A stretch of DNA of 64,000 nucleotides. It comes from Oscillospiraceae bacterium. GTDB lineage: Bacteria; Bacillota; Clostridia; Oscillospirales; CAG-272. The translations under genes and the position numbers were made by a program. The notes beneath the pieces were generated by a model. The model was not told the DNA's origin, ran no database searches, and saw only the letters and a list, made by a program, of their open reading frames with translations. Location of the stretch: positions 1 to 64,000 of the forward strand of contig SVQI01000007.1 of assembly GCA_015065455.1 (NCBI GenBank). The letters run 5' to 3'. Shown here piece after piece: positions 1-7,220 of the stretch (positions are counted from its first letter, which is position 1; each line of letters begins with the position of its first letter).

Positions 1-1
1 C

Positions 2-58
2 TTGATCGTGCCGAAAGAAAAATTCAGAGAGTGGGTGGACAGCCACTTCTCAAAGTGA
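2..58 (+). CDS. C-terminal end of a small HTH/excisionase-like protein (5' truncated by window)
   Basis: An open frame runs in from the window edge and stops at 56-58. The 18 visible residues end in IVPKEKFREWVDSHFSK. That resembles the C-terminal wing of short MerR/excisionase-type helix-turn-helix proteins, which often end in a phrase like 'IPKxxFxxWL'. Its place directly before an HTH gene, a ribbon-helix-helix gene and two integrases fits an excisionase-like role in a mobile element. Only the tail is visible, so the family call is an inference from a short match. Confidence 0.35.
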   Translation: MIVPKEKFREWVDSHFSK

Positions 59-90
59 AGGAGGGATGAAAAAGATTACGGTGATGCCGT

Positions 91-552
91 ATGAAGTACA
101 ACCGATATCCAAAGCGCGACGCGGTGAAAAATTATTTTCCTCTGCCGAATGAGATTTTTTGTTTGGATCTCTCGGCAGGCGAGATCGCGGTATACGCTTA
201 CCTGATGTTCTGCGAGGACAGGAAAACCTTTCAGTGCCACCCGAGCTACAAGACTATAGGTAACGCGGTGGGACTGAGCAAGAACACGGTGAAAAAGCAT
301 ATCGACGGACTGGTCTCAAAGCAGCTCATCACTACCGAACCGACCACCGTCATAACCAAGAAAGGACAAAAGCACAACGGCACCTTGCTCTATACCATCC
401 GCCCGATCCAAGAGGCGGTAAACCACTACTATGAAAGGCAGTTGGCACGCTGTCAAGAAGAGTTGAACCGCCAAAAAGTGCTGAAAAAACTGGAAAATTT
501 CGACCGAATTCAAGGGTCGAAAATCAAGCAGGTGAAAGAGTCGGGGTCGTAA
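91..552 (+). CDS. Helix-turn-helix protein (HTH_36 / replication-initiator-like) of a mobile element
   Basis: The protein has 153 residues. Residues about 15-75 form a winged-helix DNA-binding region: 'LPNEIFCLDLSAGEIAVYAYL' leads into 'YKTIGNAVGLSKNTVKKHI', a clear helix-turn-helix. A lysine-rich, probably coiled tail follows ('RCQEELNRQKVLKKLENF'). Proteins of this type sit just upstream of integrase genes in many clostridial integrative elements, where they are taken to be regulators or replication-initiator relatives; the exact role here is not shown. An in-frame stop at 82-84 forces the ATG at 91. A strong AAGGAGG lies at about 58-64, too far upstream to be its own Shine-Dalgarno site, so initiation may be weak or coupled. 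Base composition is richer in G+C than the chromosome to the right, as expected for acquired DNA. Confidence 0.7.
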   Translation: MKYNRYPKRDAVKNYFPLPNEIFCLDLSAGEIAVYAYLMFCEDRKTFQCHPSYKTIGNAVGLSKNTVKKHIDGLVSKQLITTEPTTVITKKGQKHNGTLLYTIRPIQEAVNHYYERQLARCQEELNRQKVLKKLENFDRIQGSKIKQVKESGS

Positions 553-750
553 ACGACCCTCGACTCGGTTCACGGCGGACGGCAACGCCGACCGCACAAG
601 GGTTTTCGGCGGTTTTGGAGAAAGAGGTGAATTGGGGTTGTTCGGACGGTCAGTGGGCTGTGATAGGAGCTGAGAACGGCAAAAAGCACCGTGTTGTAAG
701 GAAAATCATAGGCGCTGTGATAGGCGCTGTAACGAGAAAGGAGAATTATT
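553..750 (+). other. Spacer between HTH and RHH genes of the element
   Basis: About 200 bases with no convincing gene. It holds a short direct repeat (ATAGGCGCTGT twice near 709-731) and the Shine-Dalgarno site of the next gene (AAAGGAG at 738-744). A GTG-started frame crossing it has no good ribosome site. Confidence 0.4.
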
Positions 751-1155
751 ATGGGAAAAAGCAATAAAATCAAGTTCCCGCTTTGGGTGACACCCAAAAC
801 AATGGAAACGGTAAAAGAAATGTACAAAGACGATGACTGCCGCAGCCAGTCGGAGTTTATTGAAAAAGCCATTCGTGCATACGTCGGTTACCTTCGGGCG
901 GATAACAGTCCCGGGATGTTACCGAACTATATGGTCTCGACGATGAAGGCGATCGTGGATAGCAGCGACACTCGAATGTGCAGAATGCTATTCAAAATGG
1001 CGGTGGAGATGGCGATCATGATGAATGTCCTCGCCGCCAACTGTGACGTTACGGAAGAATCACTTTCAACGCTTCGGCAAAGCTGCATTGATGAAGTGAA
1101 ACGAATCAACGGTACGCTCGGATTCGAAGATGCCTACCATTGGCAAAAGGATTGA
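751..1155 (+). CDS. Ribbon-helix-helix-like accessory protein of the integrative element
   Basis: 134 residues, preceded by AAAGGAG with good spacing. The N-terminus 'KIKFPLWVTPKTMETVKEMYKDD' followed by 'SQSEFIEKAIRAYVGYL' has the strand-helix-helix pattern of MetJ/Arc-type DNA-binding proteins. The rest is a helical domain ('RMLFKMAVEMAIMMNVLAA') ending in 'FEDAYHW'. I recognise near-identical proteins as common neighbours of integrases in clostridial conjugative elements, usually left as hypothetical. A role in transfer-origin binding or regulation is inference. It lies 88 bases upstream of the first integrase and is probably co-transcribed with it. Confidence 0.65.
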   Translation: MGKSNKIKFPLWVTPKTMETVKEMYKDDDCRSQSEFIEKAIRAYVGYLRADNSPGMLPNYMVSTMKAIVDSSDTRMCRMLFKMAVEMAIMMNVLAANCDVTEESLSTLRQSCIDEVKRINGTLGFEDAYHWQKD

Positions 1156-1243
1156 GGAAGTTCTCAAAACTGTTTCGGCAAAGTCGCTGGATATTCCAAA
1201 AGAGTTGTGGTATGTTGTTGTGCTACAGAAAGGAGATGACAAA

Positions 1244-2710
1244 ATGGCAAACAGAAGACCTGCGGGCGACGGAATGGTTCGGCAGAAGAAGCGCGGTCAA
1301 TGGGAAGGCAGAATCACCGTCGGTCACAAGAGCGACGGCAAGCCGATCTTCCGTTACGTCTACGGCAAGACGCAAAAGGAAACCCTCGAAAAACTGCATC
1401 AGCGCATCGAGGACTACCGTGGCGTGGAGCTGACCGAGGATAGCAAGATGACCCTCAGCGAGTGGCTTGACCGATGGCTCAATGAGTATATGATCTTCAC
1501 CATCCGCGAGAGCACCTGGGACAGCTACGCTTCGATGATCCGCACACACGTAAAACCTTACCTCGGCGACAAGCCGGTGGCGTTCATCACCACCCCCGAC
1601 GTGCAGAGAATGTATAACAAGATCAAAAAGGACGGTCGGCGTAAACTCATAATGAAATCAGTCCTTGCAAAGACACAAAAAGAACTCTTGCAGAAGATGA
1701 AGGTCTTAAAAGAGCAGTTCGATGGAGTTGACCTGTCCGAAGAATATAAAATTACCCTTCGAGAATGGCTTGAAAGATGGATAAATGACTACGCCAAACC
1801 AACTTTGCGTGAAAGCACGGTAATGGGCTACAAAAAGAATGCTGCCCGTATATGCGAATACATTGGCGATAAAGAAATCTCTCGCATAACAACTCCCGAC
1901 ATACAACGAATGTATAACCACCTTCGAAAGAACGGACGGCAAAACAAAAGCGAAAAATACGGAAAAGGGTTGGCTCCTGCCACAGTTAGAGGAATCCATA
2001 TGTTCTTACACGAAGCAATGGATGCAGCTGAACGAGCCAACCTGGTCCCAAGAAATCCTACAACTGGCACCACCATACCAAAGCTTGAAAAAACCGAAAA
2101 GAATGTGTTCAACGATAAGCAATTAGAGATATTCATGAATGCAATTGAAAAAGAGCCGGTATGGTTCGACTTCTTCTATCTCGAACTGACCGTAGGAATG
2201 CGATTGGGAGAGATTACAGCGTTAAAATGGTTAGACTTTGACGAGGAAAACAAGACACTGCACGTGCAACGAACAGTTACAAGGTCTGAGGAAGGACTAA
2301 AAGTCGGAGATACCAAGACTTCAACCGGAAACCGTATTGTAAGACTACCCGAAAGCACCTATCAACTGTTGTTAAAGAGAAAAGCAGAAGCAGTAACAGA
2401 ATGGATATTTCCAAGCCTTCTCGATCCGACAAACCACGTTAAACCTTCAAGTGCATATCATAGACTAAAAGAAATCCTTGAAGAAAACGACTTACCAAAT
2501 CTAAGGTTTCACGATCTGCGCCACACTTTCGCAACTCATGCACTAAAAAACGGCGTAGATCCGAAAACACTATCAGGAATACTTGGGCATACAAACGCAT
2601 CGTTCACCCTTGATACCTATACGCATATAACGGTCGATATGAAACGCAATGCAGCAGAGGTCGTCACAGGATTTATGTCAAATATAGTAGGAGATGAATT
2701 TAAATTATGA
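1244..2710 (+). CDS. Tyrosine recombinase/integrase, chimeric with duplicated core-binding domain
   Basis: Site-specific recombinase of the phage-integrase family, expected to integrate and excise the element at the adjacent tRNA-Pro. The open frame reaches back to 1130, but the ATG at 1244 has AAAGGAG in front, giving 488 residues. The C-terminal catalytic domain is complete: Arg in 'GMRLGEITALKW' (about residue 320), 'HDLRHTF' at 423-429, 'GILGHTN', and the nucleophile Tyr459 in 'LDTYTHIT'. The N-terminal part is odd. Residues 40-134 ('GKTQKETLEKL' to 'TTPDVQRMYNKIKKDGRRK') are repeated by residues 141-235 ('AKTQKELLQKM' to 'TTPDIQRMYNHLRKNGRQN'). The first copy is G+C-rich in its codons and the second A+T-rich, with the switch near base 1645. 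It looks like one integrase front fused to another nearly complete integrase. The stop overlaps the next integrase's start (ATGA). Confidence 0.85.
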   Translation: MANRRPAGDGMVRQKKRGQWEGRITVGHKSDGKPIFRYVYGKTQKETLEKLHQRIEDYRGVELTEDSKMTLSEWLDRWLNEYMIFTIRESTWDSYASMIRTHVKPYLGDKPVAFITTPDVQRMYNKIKKDGRRKLIMKSVLAKTQKELLQKMKVLKEQFDGVDLSEEYKITLREWLERWINDYAKPTLRESTVMGYKKNAARICEYIGDKEISRITTPDIQRMYNHLRKNGRQNKSEKYGKGLAPATVRGIHMFLHEAMDAAERANLVPRNPTTGTTIPKLEKTEKNVFNDKQLEIFMNAIEKEPVWFDFFYLELTVGMRLGEITALKWLDFDEENKTLHVQRTVTRSEEGLKVGDTKTSTGNRIVRLPESTYQLLLKRKAEAVTEWIFPSLLDPTNHVKPSSAYHRLKEILEENDLPNLRFHDLRHTFATHALKNGVDPKTLSGILGHTNASFTLDTYTHITVDMKRNAAEVVTGFMSNIVGDEFKL

Positions 2711-4149
2711 CAAAGAGAAAAAACGGAAACGGAACTATAACTCAAAGGAAAGATGGTCGATGGGAAGGCAGATGTGTAGTCGGCTATACAGATGAAGGCA
2801 AAAGAATCAGAAAAAGTGTGTTTGGTAAAACCCGATCTGAATGCCTTGACAAACTAAAAATACTTATGGATGAAACCACAATAATAGCTGGTAGACTTCC
2901 AAATACTGCTGCACCGGATATGAAATTCGGAGAGTGGTTGGACATCTGGTTTAATTCCTATTGTTCGCCAGGATTAAGGCAAACAACGATGGACGGATAC
3001 AAGTATCTGATATACAACCACATCATACCCGAAATTGGTAACATACCTCTAAATCAATTAACCCAAGCAGATTTGCAGAGCTTCTATACACGCTTGAAAA
3101 ACAAAGGAAGAATTAGAAATGTAGATGCGCTTGGGGTTGGCTTGTCGGATAGAACCGTCAGAGGTTGTCACCAACGATGCCGTGCAGCTCTTGACAAGGC
3201 AGTAGAGGAAAAACTCATCCGTAAGAATCCTGCAATTGGGTGCAAACTGCCACCTAAAAAAGCAGCAGAGATGCAGGTGCTCACACACGAAGAAATATAT
3301 CGCTTACTTCAACAAGCAAAATACGAAGGATACTATGAAATGTTCCTTCTTGAATTATCGACTGGTATGCGACGTGGTGAAATCCTTGGATTGCAATGGA
3401 AGGACTTAGACGAGAGAACCGGAGAGATTAAGATTGAACGTCAAATCTCAAGAATCAACGGAAAACTTGTTGCAGTGCCTCCTAAGACAAAACAGTCGAT
3501 AAGGTCTATCATATTACCTCGAGCATTAGTAGACCTTCTGCTAAAATACAAGGAAACCTTTGAATCTAAATGGATATTCCCATCACCTGTAAAAGAAAAT
3601 GATGAACCGAGAGATCCGCAATCGGTATATCATAGAACGCAGCTTCTGCTCGAAAGAGCAGGTTGCAAACGGATACGATTCCACGACCTACGACACACCT
3701 TCGCTACCATGTCGCTCGAAAGCGGTATGGATGTAAAAACCCTTTCTGCCATGATAGGTCACATCTCATCGGCAACGACCTTGGATATCTATAGCCATAT
3801 AACAAACGAGATGCAAGTCAACGCAGCGAGAAAAATAGATAATAGCTATGGTAGAGATTATGAGGTGTACGATGAGGAAATCGAAGTAAAGGAAGAAGAA
3901 ACGTTCACCTTCGAACCCTTCGATGTGTACAAAGGCAAAATAAGAAAGAGTGGAACCGGAGGAATATACAAAATCAATGAGAATCTGTATGAAGGACGGT
4001 ACACACCAACCAATGCCTATGGCAAACGAGAGAGTTGCAATGTGTACGGTAAGACATACGAAGAATGCGAAGTAAAACTCGAAGAAATGATAGCAAAAAA
4101 ACGAGCTGAGATTGCAGCCGAGAAAGCACGACTCAAAGCAATGGCATAA
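2707..4149 (+). CDS. Second tyrosine recombinase/integrase with arm-type domains at both ends
   Basis: 480 residues, translationally coupled to the first integrase by a 4-base overlap. Order of parts: N-terminal arm-binding AP2-like domain (residues about 7-56, 'GNGTITQRKDGRWEGRCV'), SAM-like core-binding domain (about 70-190), then the catalytic domain with 'GMRRGEILGLQW', 'HDLRHTF' at 326-332, 'MIGHISS' and Tyr362 in 'LDIYSHIT'. After an acidic linker ('EEIEVKEEETFTFEP') a second arm-like domain appears at about 416-470 ('GTGGIYKINENLYEGRY', then 'NVYGKTYEECEVKLEEM'), which mirrors the N-terminal one. Two integrases in tandem are known in clostridial elements. The pair probably acts together at the att site, but which one is catalytically essential cannot be told from sequence; both keep their catalytic residues. 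Confidence 0.88.
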   Translation: MTKRKNGNGTITQRKDGRWEGRCVVGYTDEGKRIRKSVFGKTRSECLDKLKILMDETTIIAGRLPNTAAPDMKFGEWLDIWFNSYCSPGLRQTTMDGYKYLIYNHIIPEIGNIPLNQLTQADLQSFYTRLKNKGRIRNVDALGVGLSDRTVRGCHQRCRAALDKAVEEKLIRKNPAIGCKLPPKKAAEMQVLTHEEIYRLLQQAKYEGYYEMFLLELSTGMRRGEILGLQWKDLDERTGEIKIERQISRINGKLVAVPPKTKQSIRSIILPRALVDLLLKYKETFESKWIFPSPVKENDEPRDPQSVYHRTQLLLERAGCKRIRFHDLRHTFATMSLESGMDVKTLSAMIGHISSATTLDIYSHITNEMQVNAARKIDNSYGRDYEVYDEEIEVKEEETFTFEPFDVYKGKIRKSGTGGIYKINENLYEGRYTPTNAYGKRESCNVYGKTYEECEVKLEEMIAKKRAEIAAEKARLKAMA

Positions 4150-4155
4150 ACTTAA

Positions 4156-4196
4156 AGAGCAACGCAGGATTTTACTCCTACGTTGCTCTTTTTTCT
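4156..4196 (+). terminator. Rho-independent terminator after the integrases
   Basis: A stem AAGAGCAACG / CGTTGCTCTT closes around a short loop and runs into TTTTTT. It follows int2 by 6 bases. The same stem sequence recurs in the terminator at 4990. Confidence 0.85.
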
Positions 4197-4272
4197 CGTT
4201 GTGTTTATCAACTGGACTTTTATACACAAACAAGTTATACTTAATTACATAGAAACTATAAGGAGAAAAGCA

Positions 4273-4989
4273 ATGATATTCTATACTGGAGATATTCATG
4301 GTGGAAAATTTGAAATAGTCCGACTATGCAAAAGAAATCACTTAACAAGAGAAGATACAATAGTTATTCTCGGAGATGTTGGTGCTAATTATTATAGAAA
4401 TGAGAAAGATCAAGAACTTAAAAATGCTTTTTCTCATCTTAAACCAACGATATTGTGTATCCATGGCAATCACGAAATAAGACCTTCGAACATTCCAACA
4501 TATAGAACAAAAGAGTGGAATGGTGGTATTGTTTGGTATGAAGAAGCATATCCAAACATCCTATTCGCAAAGGATGGCGAGGTATATGAAATAGAAGGAA
4601 TTAAGCATCTTGTGATTGGCGGTGCTTATAGTGTTGACAAATTCTATCGCATAAGAAATGGATATGGATGGTGGGAGGATGAGCAACCATCTAAGGAAAT
4701 TAAACAATATGTCGAAAAGCAGATACAAGAAAAGAAATTTGACGTAATATTATCCCACACTTGCCCTTTTAAGTATGAACCGGTAGAAACATTCCTTCCA
4801 GGGATTGATCAAAGCACAGTTGATATAAGTACAGAAAAATGGCTTGATGAAATAGAAGAAAAAGTTCAATATAAAGCTTGGTTCTGTGGACATTGGCACA
4901 TCAACAAACGCATAGATAAAATGCACTTCCTGTTTCATGGAATTGAAACAAGCGATGATGTGCAACGAATAATAGAAAACGCAGAATAG
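4273..4989 (+). CDS. Calcineurin-like metallophosphoesterase, cargo gene of the element
   Basis: 238 residues from the ATG at 4273, which has AAGGAG in front; the longer frame from 4183 starts inside the preceding terminator. The set of metal-binding motifs is complete: 'GDIHGG' near the N-terminus, 'LGDVGANY', 'IHGNHE', 'LSHTCP' and 'GHWHINK'. These bind a di-metal centre in a phosphatase, phosphodiesterase or nuclease. Substrate is unknown. It sits between the integrases and the tRNA att site, flanked by two terminators with almost the same stem, so it is probably a separately transcribed passenger gene. It is A+T-rich compared with the genes at the left edge of the window. A phosphatase or phage-defence-type role are both possible; neither is shown. 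Confidence 0.8.
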   Translation: MIFYTGDIHGGKFEIVRLCKRNHLTREDTIVILGDVGANYYRNEKDQELKNAFSHLKPTILCIHGNHEIRPSNIPTYRTKEWNGGIVWYEEAYPNILFAKDGEVYEIEGIKHLVIGGAYSVDKFYRIRNGYGWWEDEQPSKEIKQYVEKQIQEKKFDVILSHTCPFKYEPVETFLPGIDQSTVDISTEKWLDEIEEKVQYKAWFCGHWHINKRIDKMHFLFHGIETSDDVQRIIENAE

Positions 4990-5026
4990 AAAAGAGCAAC
5001 GCATTCAATTGCGTTGCTCTTAATAT
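4990..5026 (+). terminator. Terminator-like hairpin after the metallophosphoesterase
   Basis: AAAAGAGCAACGC / GCGTTGCTCTT stem beginning one base after the stop codon, followed by a weak T tract. Its stem matches the one at 4156-4196, so the cassette between them is bounded by near-identical hairpins. Confidence 0.7.
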
Positions 5027-5033
5027 TACATAA

Positions 5034-5069
5034 AAATCCTCTGAAACCATTGGCTTCAGAGGATTTTTG
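5034..5069 (-). terminator. Terminator of tRNA-Pro, usable on both strands
   Basis: AAATCCTCTGAA / TTCAGAGGATTT stem with T runs on both strands, directly 3' of the leftward tRNA-Pro gene. Confidence 0.75.
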
Positions 5070-5070
5070 G

Positions 5071-5143
5071 TCGGAGTGACAGGGTTCGAACCTGCGGCAT
5101 CGACATCCCAAATGTCGCGCGCTACCAACTGCGCCACACCCCG
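5071..5143 (-). tRNA. tRNA-Pro (anticodon UGG), integration site of the element
   Basis: Full cloverleaf on the minus strand. Acceptor CGGGGTG pairs with CACTCCG (one G-T), D arm GCGC/GCGC with AGTTGGTA, anticodon stem CGACA/TGTCG around TTTGGGA, T arm GCAGG-TTCGAAC-CCTGT, discriminator A. CCA is not encoded. The integrase-bearing element lies directly 3' of it, and truncated 5' halves lie upstream, so the element probably recombined at the anticodon loop and restored an intact tRNA at this junction. The 5' half now in use has a different anticodon stem from the two outermost relics, which suggests it was element-supplied. Confidence 0.93.
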
Positions 5144-5308
5144 AAATATGAAATTTTAGTTTGAAAACGATGTTTTCCAATTGTGGTCAATTTGGTGGTC
5201 AAAATTGATTTTAACCGAAAAATCCAAAATGGTCAACCCCGAAAAACCCAGTGTTTATGCGGGTTTGTGAGTGGTCTAACTTCGGAGGTGTCGGAACCGA
5301 CCACTTGT

Positions 5309-5346
5309 TCCCAAATGTCGCACGCTCCCAACTGCGCCACACCCCG
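5309..5346 (-). pseudogene. Truncated tRNA-Pro 5' half, relic 1
   Basis: Matches the 5' portion of the intact tRNA-Pro from its first base through the anticodon loop TTTGGGA, then diverges. It shares the CGGGGTG acceptor strand and CGACA anticodon stem of the intact gene but has D-loop differences (GGGAGCGTG). Confidence 0.75.
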
Positions 5347-5506
5347 ATTTTTATTCAATTTTTCTTGTTTTTGCGTGGAAGTGGGACAAACTGTGGTCAA
5401 ACCCGATTTTTACGCTTTTTTGAGATTTTGCAAAGTGCCGAAAACCCGCATAAATAAAGGTTTTTTCGCACTTTTGATTTTTCGAAGCGGAGAAGTTTGT
5501 TCACGC

Positions 5507-5544
5507 TCCCAAAGCAAGCGCGCTACCAACTGCGCCACATCTCG
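5507..5544 (-). pseudogene. Truncated tRNA-Pro 5' half, relic 2
   Basis: Starts CGAGATG-TGGCGCAGTTGGTAGC, continues through anticodon stem CTTGC and loop TTTGGGA, and breaks off there. The acceptor and anticodon stems differ from the intact gene but match relic 3. Confidence 0.75.
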
Positions 5545-5703
5545 TTAATATTTATTTTTCTTTTAATCTTTTATTGTACCTATTGCTTTGTCCGCCCTCT
5601 TGCGGTTCCCGAAATACTCTACTCGGCCATTACCTCGCAGAATTTCGACCGCGGCGCCTCCTTTTTGCTCCCTGTTTCCGCCACCGGCGGTGGTCGCAAA
5701 CGT

Positions 5704-5742
5704 CCCCCAAAGCAAGCGCGCTACCAACTGCGCCACATCTCG
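5704..5742 (-). pseudogene. Truncated tRNA-Pro 5' half, relic 3 (probably the ancestral end)
   Basis: Same 5' half as relic 2, broken at the anticodon loop (TTTGGGG). It alone has a consensus promoter directly upstream, as expected if this is the original chromosomal 5' end left behind by integrations. Confidence 0.75.
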
Positions 5743-5757
5743 TTTTTTTACTTCGTA

Positions 5758-5786
5758 ATTATATCAAACTTTTCTTTTTGTGTCAA
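5758..5786 (-). promoter_or_regulatory. Consensus sigma-A promoter facing the tRNA-Pro relic array
   Basis: On the minus strand TTGACA (5781-5786) is followed 17 bases later by TATAAT (5758-5763), about 15 bases before relic 3. This looks like the original tRNA-Pro promoter. It could still drive readthrough to the intact tRNA about 600 bases away. Confidence 0.85.
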
Positions 5787-5846
5787 GTAAAAAAACAACT
5801 CCTTCCCTTTTATTTATTAAATATATGTAAAGTATTCTCTGCTCTA

Positions 5847-5875
5847 TTGCAAAAATCCTTTTTTCATTGTAAAAT
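5847..5875 (+). promoter_or_regulatory. Promoter of the DUF368 gene
   Basis: TTGCAA, 17-base spacer, TAAAAT, about 45 bases before the start codon. Confidence 0.6.
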
Positions 5876-5919
5876 GTAACATATATATTAATCACTCAAA
5901 AACAAAAACGAGGTCATAT

Positions 5920-6813
5920 ATGGAGAAAAAAGGCATAAAAAACTTCTTCTACCGTATGCTTTGCGGTGCCTTTCTGGGAATAAGCGTTATCGCCCCCGGC
6001 ATAAGCGGAAGCATTATGGCAGTCATGATGGGTATCTATGACGAGCTTATCGGTATCATTTCAAACCCCTTCAAAAAATTTAAAAACAACGTAATGTATC
6101 TGCTCCCCATGGTTATCGGCGCTTTCATCAGTATGTTACTCCTGCTTCAAGCGCTTGACTTCCTCTTTGAAAATTACCCTACACCGTCCTATCTGCTCTT
6201 TATGTCTCTTATTGCAGGCAGTATTCCCACTGTTCTTAGTGAAGCAAAAAAAGGCAAAATTAAAGCTAAATACTTTATCGGAGTCGGTTGCGCACTAATT
6301 TTTGCTCTTACAATAGGCATCTTAGGAAAAAAAGGATTTGTCGTAACTGTCGATACCACCAACGTAGCGAGCACAGCAATGCGCATATACCTCCCCATTT
6401 GTGGCGGAGTTGCCGGTATGATGAGCATGGTGCCCGGTATGAGCGTATCTATGGTACTAATGATGTTCAGCGTATATGAACCCCTATTACATACAGTAAC
6501 CGGTATTCTCTCACCTGACAACTGGTTCAGCGACGCATGGTTTGTCAGTGTAATCACGGTTGCATCAGTAGTTCTTGCATTTCTCGTTGGAATGGTACTG
6601 TTCTCCAATATAACAAAAAGAGTATTTGATAAACACAGAACCCTTGCATTCCTTATGGTATTGGGCTTTATGACAGGTTCTATTATTAGCATATTCCCCG
6701 GCCTGCCCAAAGATTTGATAAACTGGATACTCACAATAATTGCAATATGCATTGGACTTTCGATTTCATATCTCTTCAAAGTTCTCGGCAAAAAATTTAA
6801 CGTAGAAGAATAA
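5920..6813 (+). CDS. DUF368 family membrane protein (PopT-like undecaprenyl-phosphate translocase)
   Basis: 297 residues, almost wholly hydrophobic, with about eight to nine membrane segments. Two Pro-Gly signatures typical of DUF368 are visible: 'VIAPGISGSIMAVMMGIYD' near residue 26 and 'MSMVPGMSVSMVLMMFSVYE' near residue 168. They are arranged as an inverted-repeat-like pair. DUF368 proteins have been shown in other bacteria to return undecaprenyl phosphate across the membrane for reuse in wall and polymer synthesis; that function is carried over here by family. The Shine-Dalgarno site is modest (GAGGT). The gene stands alone with its own promoter. Confidence 0.85.
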   Translation: MEKKGIKNFFYRMLCGAFLGISVIAPGISGSIMAVMMGIYDELIGIISNPFKKFKNNVMYLLPMVIGAFISMLLLLQALDFLFENYPTPSYLLFMSLIAGSIPTVLSEAKKGKIKAKYFIGVGCALIFALTIGILGKKGFVVTVDTTNVASTAMRIYLPICGGVAGMMSMVPGMSVSMVLMMFSVYEPLLHTVTGILSPDNWFSDAWFVSVITVASVVLAFLVGMVLFSNITKRVFDKHRTLAFLMVLGFMTGSIISIFPGLPKDLINWILTIIAICIGLSISYLFKVLGKKFNVEE

Positions 6814-6859
6814 AGTAAATTCCTTTGAATAAATATAAAAAAATGGGCAATTTTAAGTA

Positions 6860-6888
6860 TTGACAAACAAAATTTTTTATGATATAAT
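6860..6888 (+). promoter_or_regulatory. Perfect sigma-A promoter of the tRNA-Ser locus
   Basis: TTGACA (6860-6865), 17 bases, TATAAT (6883-6888). A hairpin CTTGGGTG/CACCCAAG follows at 6890-6917, at or just after the expected transcription start. Confidence 0.9.
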
Positions 6889-6933
6889 GCTTGGGTGTTG
6901 AAAAGACAGCACCCAAGATTTATGTTAATATTT

Positions 6934-7090
6934 GCAGGCATATCGAAGTGGTCATAACGGGTAAGCGATGTAAAAACAATTGAGTATTGTTTTTACGAGC
7001 GTTTCACGAAAACAACGAGCAATGAAGCGAGCGTAAGCGAGTGCACAGTGCGACTATGTTTTCGGAAGGGCACGTGTCTTGAAAACCGTT
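6934..7090 (+). pseudogene. Broken tRNA-Ser copy: 5' part and anticodon arm split by ~115 bases
   Basis: Bases 6927-6959 repeat, nearly perfectly, the upstream flank, acceptor strand and D arm of the intact tRNA-Ser at 7125. The match stops after CATAACG. About 115 unrelated bases follow, including a GTAAAAACAA/TTGTTTTTAC hairpin. Then GTCTTGAAAACCGTT (7076-7090) matches the anticodon arm, after which similarity ends. The 5' parts are 191 bases apart. It cannot fold into a tRNA and looks like an integration or rearrangement scar lying between the promoter and the real gene. Confidence 0.7.
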
Positions 7091-7124
7091 ACGGCTAAAA
7101 TAATAACGTAAAAATTGAATATTT

Positions 7125-7213
7125 GCAGGCATATCGAAGTGGTCATAACGAGGCGGTCTTGAAAACCGTTTGGGAGCAATCCCACGGGGGTTCGAATCCC
7201 TCTGCCTGCGCCA
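7125..7213 (+). tRNA. tRNA-Ser (anticodon UGA), CCA encoded
   Basis: Acceptor GCAGGCA pairs with TGCCTGC, discriminator G, then encoded CCA. Anticodon arm GCGGT-CTTGAAA-ACCGT gives UGA. A long variable arm (TGGGAGCAATCCCA) marks it as a class II tRNA, and the T arm is GGGGG-TTCGAAT-CCCTC. It is transcribed from the promoter at 6860 through the broken copy. Confidence 0.93.
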
Positions 7214-7220
7214 AACAAAG

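Larger units (their letters stand above)
5144..5757. repeat. Attachment-site array with three tRNA-Pro 5'-half relics in ~198-bp steps
   Basis: No protein gene is credible here. The first unit holds several GTGGTCAA-like direct repeats (near 5181, 5192 and 5392), which look like integrase arm-binding sites. Truncated tRNA-Pro 5' halves have their 5' ends at 5346, 5544 and 5742; the intact tRNA begins at 5143. The steps are 203, 198 and 198 bases. Outside the tRNA pieces the units share only scattered motifs, so this is not a simple recent tandem duplication. Successive integrations that each left a new 5' half plus arm region would explain it. Confidence 0.7.

Noticed and set aside
66..152. 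28-residue frame starting right after AAGGAGG, overlapping the HTH gene
   Set aside because: The Shine-Dalgarno site is only one base from the ATG, and the product resembles nothing I know; it may at most be a leader.
627..770. GTG-started frame in the spacer before the RHH gene
   Set aside because: Poor ribosome site, repetitive sequence (ATAGGCGCTGT twice) and overlap with the next start.
5183..5879. Several frames of 68-121 codons in the att region
   Set aside because: They translate tRNA relics and att repeats, and the same peptide phrase reappears in each unit for that reason.
6189..6941. 250-codon frame antisense to the DUF368 gene
   Set aside because: Shadow of a hydrophobic coding region; runs through the tRNA-Ser promoter.
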